From an uncultured Collinsella sp. (lineage in GTDB: Bacteria > Actinomycetota > Coriobacteriia > Coriobacteriales > Coriobacteriaceae), in NCBI GenBank assembly GCA_937997605.1, contig CALLFD010000248.1, positions 1 to 13,767 on the forward strand: a DNA stretch of 13,767 nucleotides. The letters run 5' to 3'. Below, one piece after another: positions 9,204 through 13,767 of the stretch; within the stretch, counting starts at the first letter, position 1; every line of letters begins with the position of its first letter. Under the pieces are notes generated by a model that saw only the letters and a list, made by a program, of their open reading frames with translations, had not been told where the DNA came from and searched no databases. The translations under genes were made by a program, and so were the position numbers.

Positions 9204-9707
9204 CTAGCCTTGATACGACGAGGCTTTGGGCGGCGTCTTGCCCTTTAGCACCTTGTGATAGTAGTCGTACGTCAGCGGCGTCTCGTCGCTCAGGCGCTCG
9301 GCATCCTCGACCTCGCCAATAAACAGCAGATGCGTGCCCACATCCACAGTGTCGATCAAACGGCAGCTAAACAGGGCCGCCGCGTGCTCGGGCACATAGG
9401 GCATGCCCAGAGCCGTCTCGCGGGTCTCGTATTTGGCAAACTTGTCATAATCGCTGCTGGTGCGGAACCCAAAGTTACCGATGTAGAGCATGTCGGCCGT
9501 CTGATCGATCACGGTCAGCGCGAACGCTTTGGCCGATGCGATGACGCCCGAGGTGACATTGTCCTTGTTCACGGCAACCGAAATACGCGGCGGCATGGAC
9601 GTCACCTGCACCGCAGTGTTGATGACGCAGCCGGCGCGCAGCCCGTCTGCCGCAGCGCTCACCACGTACAGACCGCTCGGCATGGTAAAGAACGCAGTTT
9701 TGTCCAT
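9204..9707 (-). CDS. Flavin reductase domain protein (Hrb-like)
   Basis: This is an FMN-binding split-barrel flavin reductase of 167 residues. It starts MDKTAFFTMPSGLYVVSAAA and carries family landmarks such as QVTSMPPRISVAVNKDN, IGNFGFRTSSDYDKF, and VGTHLLFIGEVEDAE, ending YYHKVLKGKTPPKASSYQG. This pattern, including the Gly-Lys-Thr-Pro linker, closely resembles the N-terminal half of high-molecular-weight rubredoxin of acetogens (established family knowledge, recalled rather than searched). There the linker leads straight into a rubredoxin domain. Here the protein stops and a separate rubredoxin gene follows. The likely role is NADH oxidation and electron transfer to rubredoxin. The start is set by GGGGAG, 8 nt before the ATG at 9705-9707; the longer frame upstream runs through a terminator hairpin and is not coding. 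Confidence 0.9.
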   Translation of the reverse strand: MDKTAFFTMPSGLYVVSAAADGLRAGCVINTAVQVTSMPPRISVAVNKDNVTSGVIASAKAFALTVIDQTADMLYIGNFGFRTSSDYDKFAKYETRETALGMPYVPEHAAALFSCRLIDTVDVGTHLLFIGEVEDAERLSDETPLTYDYYHKVLKGKTPPKASSYQG

Positions 9708-9761
9708 AACGATCACTCCCCTAGCTCGGGTTGGAACCTCATGAATGTATGTACCCACAAA

Positions 9762-9792
9762 AAAGGCGGCACCCATAACGGACGCCGCCTTT
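9762..9792 (-). terminator. Terminator downstream of smpB
   Basis: AAAGGCGGC (9762-9770) and GCCGCCTTT (9784-9792) form a 9-bp stem with a 13-nt loop. Read on the minus strand the stem ends in a run of six T, a textbook intrinsic terminator. It closes the TPR-smpB transcript and separates it from the flavin reductase gene 55 nt further on. Confidence 0.88.
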
Positions 9793-9834
9793 GAGACATA
9801 TGTGTCAGAACAGTAAGAAAGATGAGACGCCCGC

Positions 9835-9901
9835 AGTTGCGGTGAAATAGGGACTGAATAGCCCCTCAAACAGGCAAAACAGTCCGTATTCCACCGCAAC
9901 T
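9835..9901. repeat. Inverted repeat AGTTGCGGTG...CACCGCAACT
   Basis: The arms at 9835-9856 and 9880-9901 are reverse complements at 20 of 22 positions, around a 23-nt loop. The left arm begins AGTTGCGGTGAAATAGGG. The element lies 13 nt after the smpB stop and before the smpB terminator, so it would be transcribed as a long hairpin in the 3' untranslated region. It is unrelated in sequence to the ATCTGTAACA repeats. Confidence 0.85.
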
Positions 9902-9913
9902 TATACAGAGTGC

Positions 9914-10384
9914 CTAGCGGTTGCGTTCCTTAAGGGCGCGGTCGATCTCGCGTTGGACATCACGCTTGGCCATGTCCTCGCGCTTGTCGTAGAGCTTCTT
10001 GCCGCGACCCAGACCCAGCAGCAGCTTTACGCGGCCGTCGGTATTAAAGTAGAGTTCCAACGGAACCAGCGCATAACCACGGTTGCGAAGTTTGCCGTCA
10101 AGAAAGTCGATCTCCTTGCGGTGCAGCAGCAGACGACGCCGACGATCGGGATCGCGATTCCACACGCCGCCATGGCTATAAGGGTGGATATGCAGTCCGA
10201 CGAGCCAGCACTCGCCGCCACGAATCAGCGCAAAAGTGTCAGTGATCTGACAGGCGCGCTCGCGAATCGACTTGACCTCGGTGCCGCTCAGCTCAATACC
10301 GCACTCAAACGTCTCATCGATAAAGTACTCGTGATGTGCCGAGCGATTCTTGGAAATGAGTTTGCGCTCGCGCTTACTGGGCAT
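9914..10384 (-). CDS. smpB: SsrA-binding protein SmpB
   Basis: SmpB binds tmRNA and delivers it to stalled ribosomes for trans-translation. The product is 156 residues, the usual size. Recognised segments are NRSAHHEYFIDETFECGIEL, SGTEVKSIRER, HIHPYSHG, DPDRRRRLLLHRKEID, the LVPLELYFNTDGRVKLLLGL strand, and the basic tail GKKLYDKREDMAKRDVQRE that inserts into the ribosome. The ATG at 10382-10384 is preceded by AAGGAGG with 6-nt spacing, and it overlaps the end of the upstream TPR gene by 11 nt, so the two are probably translationally coupled. The tmRNA gene itself (ssrA) is not in this window. Confidence 0.97.
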   Translation of the reverse strand: MPSKRERKLISKNRSAHHEYFIDETFECGIELSGTEVKSIRERACQITDTFALIRGGECWLVGLHIHPYSHGGVWNRDPDRRRRLLLHRKEIDFLDGKLRNRGYALVPLELYFNTDGRVKLLLGLGRGKKLYDKREDMAKRDVQREIDRALKERNR

Positions 10385-11291
10385 CGCCGGCCTCCTTGGC
10401 TCCATCGGCGTTTGAGCCCGCAGCCTCACGCTTTGCCTTGCGCTCGGCATTGAGCTCGGCATCGCTCTCGCGCACCAGTTTGATAATCGCCGCGCAGGCC
10501 TCCTCGCCCACCAAGTCGCGAGCACGCACCGTCAGGCGCGTCGCCTCCTGCTTGTCGCCGTCGCTTGCAGCATCGGTCGCGCACATAATCAGGCAGATGG
10601 CAATCTCGGCCGAAGGCGAGGTCGGCACGCCTTGCAGGGCCAGTTCACCCATCACGTGGTCGTCGCTCTCATCAGCGGCATCCGGATAGGTGGTATGGAT
10701 CTTGTTGAGCAGGCGCGTCGTATGCGCATCGTTGGGCGCCAGGCGCAGCGCCAGACGCGCGCAGCCCACGGCAGCCGAAACGTTCTCGGTCTCGGGCTCC
10801 AAGAAGTACTGACCTAGATTGGCGTAAGCGCGGGCGGCGCACTTGCCATCGCTTGCACGCTCCAGCACCGAGAACGAGAGCGATGCCCATTCCTGCTTGT
10901 CCTCGAGTGCGCGGAACAGCTCGGCCAAATCCAAGCGATAGTTGCAGTTCATGGGGTCCCAACGCACAGCCTGCATCAGGGCATTACGAGCGCTCACATA
11001 ATCCTGCTGGCGAATGTAGGCAAACGCCATGTCAGAGTACAGGCGGTCAAACGGCACCTCGACCTGCACGAGCTCGCGCGGATCCTTCTCCACGCGGCGA
11101 TAGGCCAAGCGCTCAAACTTGCTATCGAAGCTAAAGTATTGGCGCTTCTCCTCCGTCTTGCACTCAGCGTCGATATACTCCTCGGCGAGCTCCACCAGAC
11201 GCTCCAGCAGCGGCGTCGCCGTAGCCAGGTCGCCCTGCGCCAGATAGTTCTCGGCATACGTGATGTCTTGCAAGCTGATGGGCAGATCCAT
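10374..11291 (-). CDS. TPR-repeat protein of unknown function
   Basis: The product is 305 residues, soluble and rich in Ala and acidic residues. Helical-pair repeats of the tetratricopeptide type are visible around residues 83-115 (LYSDMAFAYIRQQDYVSARNA), 119-150, and 153-187 (ARAYANLGQYF ... GCARLALRLAPNDA). The last 30 residues are a low-complexity charged tail (AERKAKREAAGSNADGAKEA). Such repeats normally mediate protein-protein contact; no catalytic motif is seen. The start ATG at 11289-11291 follows GAGGAG with 5-nt spacing. Its stop overlaps smpB by 11 nt, so it is the first gene of a two-gene unit with smpB. A link to ribosome rescue is suggested only by this arrangement. Confidence 0.85.
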   Translation of the reverse strand: MDLPISLQDITYAENYLAQGDLATATPLLERLVELAEEYIDAECKTEEKRQYFSFDSKFERLAYRRVEKDPRELVQVEVPFDRLYSDMAFAYIRQQDYVSARNALMQAVRWDPMNCNYRLDLAELFRALEDKQEWASLSFSVLERASDGKCAARAYANLGQYFLEPETENVSAAVGCARLALRLAPNDAHTTRLLNKIHTTYPDAADESDDHVMGELALQGVPTSPSAEIAICLIMCATDAASDGDKQEATRLTVRARDLVGEEACAAIIKLVRESDAELNAERKAKREAAGSNADGAKEAGDAQ

Positions 11292-11347
11292 GGCTACTCC
11301 TCGATCTGAGCGAAACACGGCAGGCGCCGTATATACGGTCAATACAC

Positions 11348-11375
11348 AAAACCCGGGTCTCTTACGAGGCCCGGG
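11348..11375 (-). terminator. Terminator of the tRNA transcript
   Basis: CCCGGG (11352-11357) pairs with CCCGGG (11370-11375), and CTC (11359-11361) pairs with GAG (11366-11368), with a four-base loop. Read on the minus strand the hairpin is followed by TTTT. It lies 10 nt past the 3' end of tRNA-Glu. Confidence 0.85.
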
Positions 11376-11385
11376 CGTTCAATTT

Positions 11386-11462
11386 TGGTAGCCCGTACCA
11401 GATTCGAACTGGTGATCTCCGCCTTGAGAGGGCGGCGTCCTAAACCGCTAGACGAACGGGCC
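11386..11462 (-). tRNA. tRNA-Glu (anticodon CUC)
   Basis: The 77-nt gene includes an encoded CCA. The acceptor stem GGCCCGT/ACGGGCT has a G1-U72 wobble pair, also seen in other actinobacterial tRNA-Glu. The anticodon arm is CCGCC-CTCTCAA-GGCGG with CUC at 11428-11426, and the T arm is ACCAG-TTCGAAT-CTGGT. It is the second gene of a two-tRNA transcript. Confidence 0.96.
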
Positions 11463-11479
11463 ATATGTAGCAAATGCAA

Positions 11480-11553
11480 TGGCTGGGATGGAGGGAGTCG
11501 AACCCCCATTGACGGAACCAGAATCCGCTGTCCTGCCATTAGACGACATCCCA
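11480..11553 (-). tRNA. tRNA-Gln (anticodon CUG)
   Basis: The 74-nt gene includes an encoded CCA. The acceptor stem TGGGATG/CATCCCA has a U1-A72 pair and discriminator G73, both usual for tRNA-Gln. The anticodon arm is GCGGA-TTCTGGT-TCCGT with CUG (11521-11519). The gene is first in the transcript, 17 nt before tRNA-Glu. Confidence 0.95.
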
Positions 11554-11597
11554 ATGACTGCATCGCTGCGCTCGGCTGTGCCTTTGCGCAAGAAAGA

Positions 11598-11626
11598 AAT
11601 ATACGGGAAGTCTCGCCGTGACGCAA
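11598..11626 (-). promoter_or_regulatory. Promoter of the tRNA-Gln/tRNA-Glu unit
   Basis: On the minus strand TTGCGT (11621-11626) and TATATT (11598-11603) are separated by exactly 17 nt. Transcription would start near 11591, about 38 nt before the mature 5' end of tRNA-Gln. This is the clearest sigma-70-type promoter in the window. Confidence 0.75.
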
Positions 11627-11829
11627 GCCCCAATTTTGACTTTTTTGAAATTCAGTCAAATTGGCCTAATTTAGTCCAACCCGTGAAGGACCTGTGAAGC
11701 CGACCGCTGTACACGAAGGGCAAAACGCCGCGAGCGGTAGCCGTCAACCGTTGGCAGATTCTACCGCGAAAACGATAGCACCAGGCAACACAATCGAAGT
11801 ATCAATGATCGCGTAGATATCGAGGCGCC

Positions 11830-12240
11830 ATGGACGAAGAGCTTGATTACCTATGGGAGACCCTGGGCCTCGAGATCACTGCCGACCTTTGGCCCGAACG
11901 GGACAAAATTCACCCCACGTTACGCCCCGCCATTACTGTGGTGCAGGCAAAATACCGCCGTGCATCCTTTTTGATCATGCGGATGTCATGGCACGCGGGA
12001 CTCCCCGACCTTAAGCGAATCCAGGCAAGCCTCGTCGAGCTGTCCGGCATGCCGACCGTCATATCCGAGGCGCATCTGGAGCAGCGCCAGCGCGAGCGAC
12101 TGCAACAGCAGCGGATTCCCTTTATCTGCCCCGGCGTTCAGGCATATCTGCCCTTTATGGACGAGGAGTACTGGAGCGGCAAGCCCAACAAGCACGTAAA
12201 GGTCTACGATCCGCACGAATGGGCGCGGCTTGAGGATTAG
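11830..12240 (+). CDS. Short protein like the N-terminal part of a MarR-associated regulator
   Basis: The product is 136 residues. Its core (VVQAKYRRASFLIMRMSW ... LKRIQASLVELSGMPTVIS) and the motif IPFICPGVQAYLPF (residues 96-109) resemble the N-terminal domain of Firmicutes proteins in which an IPFIVPGKQ-YLPF motif precedes a winged-helix DNA-binding domain (recalled from family knowledge, not searched). Here the protein ends about 27 residues after the motif, with a Trp-rich tail (DEEYWSGKPNKHVKVYDPHE), and no DNA-binding domain follows in any frame. It may be a natural single-domain version or a truncated gene. GAGG lies 4 nt before the ATG, a modest ribosome binding site. The gene is alone on the plus strand, convergent with the Spx/ArsC-like gene. 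Confidence 0.7.
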   Translation: MDEELDYLWETLGLEITADLWPERDKIHPTLRPAITVVQAKYRRASFLIMRMSWHAGLPDLKRIQASLVELSGMPTVISEAHLEQRQRERLQQQRIPFICPGVQAYLPFMDEEYWSGKPNKHVKVYDPHEWARLED

Positions 12241-12285
12241 CGCATATGCCCGCCAGCCGGGATAGTGCGCATGCCCGCCAACCGG
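12240..12285. repeat. Short direct repeat at the end of the plus-strand gene
   Basis: Bases 12240-12260 (GCGCATATGCCCGCCAGCCG and one more G) recur at 12267-12285 as GCGCATGCCCGCCAACCGG, with a 2-nt deletion and one substitution. The first copy starts on the last base of the stop codon, and the second runs into the hairpin array. Confidence 0.7.
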
Positions 12286-12454
12286 AAAGCTCATCCCGGA
12301 ATTTACGTCCAGAACGGGACGCGCTTTCCCCTAGAGGCCCCAAACGGAAACCGTATCCCAGATTTCGCGCTCAAACTGGGATACGATTTCCGCTAGCCCC
12401 TTCAACCGGAAACTGCGTCCCGGAATCCGAGCTCAAAACGGGACGCACTTTCCG
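12283..12454. repeat. Three tandem 48-bp hairpins with an exact 62-bp period
   Basis: Hairpin units begin with CGG at 12283, 12345 and 12407, exactly 62 bp apart. Each hairpin spans 48 nt and units are joined by 14-nt linkers. Unit 1 arms (12284-12298, 12315-12329) pair at 13 of 15 positions, unit 2 arms (12345-12361, 12376-12392) at 16 of 17, and unit 3 arms (12407-12422, 12439-12454) at 15 of 16. Units 2 and 3 share GCTCAAA in the loop. Between units 2 and 3, three stem pairs change on both sides and stay paired. The array fills the gap between two convergent genes and could act as a bidirectional transcription barrier. Confidence 0.92.
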
Positions 12455-12460
12455 CAACCA

Positions 12461-12820
12461 CTACAGCAGCACCTCGGTCCAGGTCGCTTCCTTAAACCCA
12501 GGAATCGCAAAGTCGTCGCCCACCAGCAGCGGACGCTTGACCAGCATGCCGTCGGTCGCCAGCAGCTCGTAGCACTCCTGATCCGTCATGCCCGCATCCA
12601 GACGCGCCTTCAGGCCCAGTTCTCGATATTTCATGCCCGACGAATTAAAGAAGCGCCGCACCGGCAGCCCCGAACGAGCAATCCAGGTCGCAAGCTCATC
12701 AGCCGTGGGATTGTCCAAAACGATATCGCGATCGATATACTCTACCCCATGTTCGTCCAGCCATGCCTTGGCCTTCTTACAGGTCGAGCACTTGGGATAT
12801 TCAACAAACAATACCGCCAT
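12461..12820 (-). CDS. Spx/ArsC-family thioredoxin-fold protein
   Basis: The product is 119 residues, normal for the ArsC/Spx/YffB family. It begins MAVLFVEYPKCSTCKKAKAW, placing a CxxC pair (Cys11, Cys14) at the usual redox position, and ends with MLVKRPLLVGDDFAIPGFKE, where Arg96 is the conserved basic residue. The family includes arsenate reductases, the RNA-polymerase-binding regulator Spx, and proteins of unknown role. Nothing nearby suggests arsenic resistance, so a thiol-redox or regulatory function is equally likely. The ATG at 12818-12820 has AAAGGA 6 nt upstream; the longer frame upstream has no ribosome binding site. The gene ends 6 nt from the hairpin array. Confidence 0.9.
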   Translation of the reverse strand: MAVLFVEYPKCSTCKKAKAWLDEHGVEYIDRDIVLDNPTADELATWIARSGLPVRRFFNSSGMKYRELGLKARLDAGMTDQECYELLATDGMLVKRPLLVGDDFAIPGFKEATWTEVLL

Positions 12821-12942
12821 GGGATTTCCTTTCTTAGAGAAAACAGGTGTCTGGAAAACCGCACATCGACGACCACTCGCGATTGCAGCCGTTATTGTAG
12901 TCAATGTCGAAGCATAGGCAGTCGCGATGTCTCGTCTTAAGG

Positions 12943-13524
12943 CTAGCGCCTCGCATGGGCGCCGATCGGCCGAGTCGCATGGCGCACTAACGCCGCCGCC
13001 AGCAATACCAACAGCATGGCGGTGACATAGCCCGCAGCATCGAATCCTAAATCGATAACGTCGAAATGCCTGCCGGGAACAAAGATCTTATGTACCTGAT
13101 CGCCAACGGAGCAGGCGGCGCAAAAGAGCAATACGGGCACGCAACGGGAGCATACGCTCCACGGACGCCTGGAAAAGCAAACCACGACCACGGAGGCGAA
13201 CAATCCGACGAAGAAAAACTCTACGGTATGGGCAACGCGACGGACGTTTGCGCCTACCCACATGCGAATGGAAGCAAGTCGACCAGGCTGGACCGTCGAG
13301 GCAGCCGGATTGGTACTCTCAGTCATGCCGTCCCCCGCCTGAGTTTCACCCGTGATGCCGGTAGTCTGAACGCTCGCAGCCTGACCCTCCACCACGCGCG
13401 CGGTGGACTCGCTCAGCAACGACGTCTGCACTGCGTTTTGCTCCGTCAGCACCCAGATGCCCGCCAGCGTTGCGGCGAACAGAGCGATCGCGGTCCACCC
13501 GATTATTATCTTCATGTGCGCCAA
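12943..13524 (-). CDS. VanZ-family membrane protein
   Basis: The product is 193 residues. The VanZ signature is clear: RRVAHTVEFFFVGLF (residues 95-109) and DQVHKIFVPGR (142-152) followed by DVIDLGFDAAG (155-165). Hydrophobic spans lie at about 5-26, 102-117, 128-141 and 163-181. Between the first and second spans is a Ser/Thr/Gly/Ala-rich segment of about 65 residues without hydrophobicity, probably an extracytoplasmic loop. VanZ proteins are named for low-level teicoplanin resistance, but most members have no known role. The start is probably TTG at 13522-13524, because GGAGG (13532-13536) lies 7 nt before it; the in-frame ATG at 13513-13515 would have 16-nt spacing. The Spx/ArsC-like gene lies 122 nt downstream. 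Confidence 0.88.
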   Translation of the reverse strand: MAHMKIIIGWTAIALFAATLAGIWVLTEQNAVQTSLLSESTARVVEGQAASVQTTGITGETQAGDGMTESTNPAASTVQPGRLASIRMWVGANVRRVAHTVEFFFVGLFASVVVVCFSRRPWSVCSRCVPVLLFCAACSVGDQVHKIFVPGRHFDVIDLGFDAAGYVTAMLLVLLAAALVRHATRPIGAHARR

Positions 13525-13630
13525 AGGCCAACCTCCGTCTTTTTAAATATGAGCGAGTGTAGCCCCAAATGACATCGTCACCGTATCAAAATTTGAATCG
13601 CAACAGGAAGCGACAAAGCGACGCAAACCC

Positions 13631-13767
13631 CTACCCCGCCTCGCGCATCCAGCGATCGAACGTCCCCACGCACACGCCCAGGCACTTTGCTGCCTGGCTG
13701 CGGGTAATATCGCCCGCCTCATAGCTATCGCGCACCAGCTCAAACTGAGGAGGGCACGGCTTGCGAG
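13631..13767 (-). CDS. C-terminal helix-turn-helix of a protein cut by the window, possibly a serine recombinase
   Basis: Only the last 44 codons are present, ending in TAG at 13631-13633. The sequence opens RKPCPPQFELVRDSYEAGDI and continues with TRSQAAKCLGVCVGTFDRWM, then REAG. This is a helix-turn-helix of the type in which a short linker rich in Arg/Lys/Pro precedes a region that binds DNA. The same pattern closes many small serine recombinases (resolvase/invertase family) of gut bacteria, which is my best guess. Other HTH proteins, including transposase-linked ones, are possible because the catalytic part is outside the window. It lies 107 nt upstream of the VanZ gene on the same strand. 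Confidence 0.6.
   Translation of the reverse strand, partial: RKPCPPQFELVRDSYEAGDITRSQAAKCLGVCVGTFDRWMREAG

Noticed and set aside
9708..9899. A 64-residue N-terminal extension of the flavin reductase
   Set aside because: It would be coded by the terminator and inverted repeat after smpB; the internal ATG at 9707 has a good ribosome binding site and matches the expected family N-terminus.
9708..9913. tmRNA gene (ssrA) next to smpB
   Set aside because: The gap is only 206 nt, is filled by an inverted repeat and a terminator, and has no tRNA-like ends or tag-coding frame.
12283..12454. CRISPR array
   Set aside because: The repeated part is itself a palindrome with diverged copies and only 14-nt linkers; there are no unique spacers of normal length and no cas genes.

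Overview
The window looks like a chromosomal stretch from a high-GC, anaerobic gut actinobacterium of the class Coriobacteriia, most likely Collinsella or a close relative. This is inferred from the GC-rich codon use, the gene families present, and intergenic palindromes of a kind I associate with Collinsella. No database search was possible, so the genus is a judgement.

Layout, left to right. Bases 1-520 hold the 5' part of an unrecognised gene on the minus strand. Bases 521-935 are non-coding and carry a nested GTCCCC/GGGGAC palindrome. Bases 936-7120 are a minus-strand gltBD operon for glutamate synthase, the ammonium-assimilation enzyme: large subunit GltB, then small subunit GltD after a 5-nt gap. 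Bases 7121-7563 are a divergent intergenic region with two copies of a gapped palindrome built on ATCTGTAACA. Bases 7564-8820 are mntH, an Nramp manganese/iron transporter, on the plus strand. A third half-copy of the ATCTGTAACA repeat and a strong hairpin follow it.

Bases 8972-9707 (minus) carry a flavin reductase and a 47-residue rubredoxin. Together they look like a split version of the flavin reductase-rubredoxin fusion called high-molecular-weight rubredoxin (Hrb), which passes NADH electrons to a flavodiiron oxygen/NO reductase. Bases 9914-11291 (minus) carry a TPR-repeat protein and smpB, the tmRNA-binding ribosome-rescue factor, overlapping by 11 nt. Bases 11386-11553 are a two-gene tRNA unit, Gln(CUG) then Glu(CUC), with a clear promoter and terminator. 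The right end holds a short protein like the N-terminal part of a MarR-associated regulator (plus), an Spx/ArsC-family protein, a VanZ-family membrane protein, and the last 44 codons of a helix-turn-helix protein, possibly a serine recombinase (all minus).

The genes are mostly ordinary housekeeping. The most unusual content is between them. At least four different families of palindromic or hairpin DNA sit in successive intergenic gaps. The most striking is a three-unit tandem array with an exact 62-bp period (12283-12454), in which the hairpin arms are kept paired by compensatory base changes.
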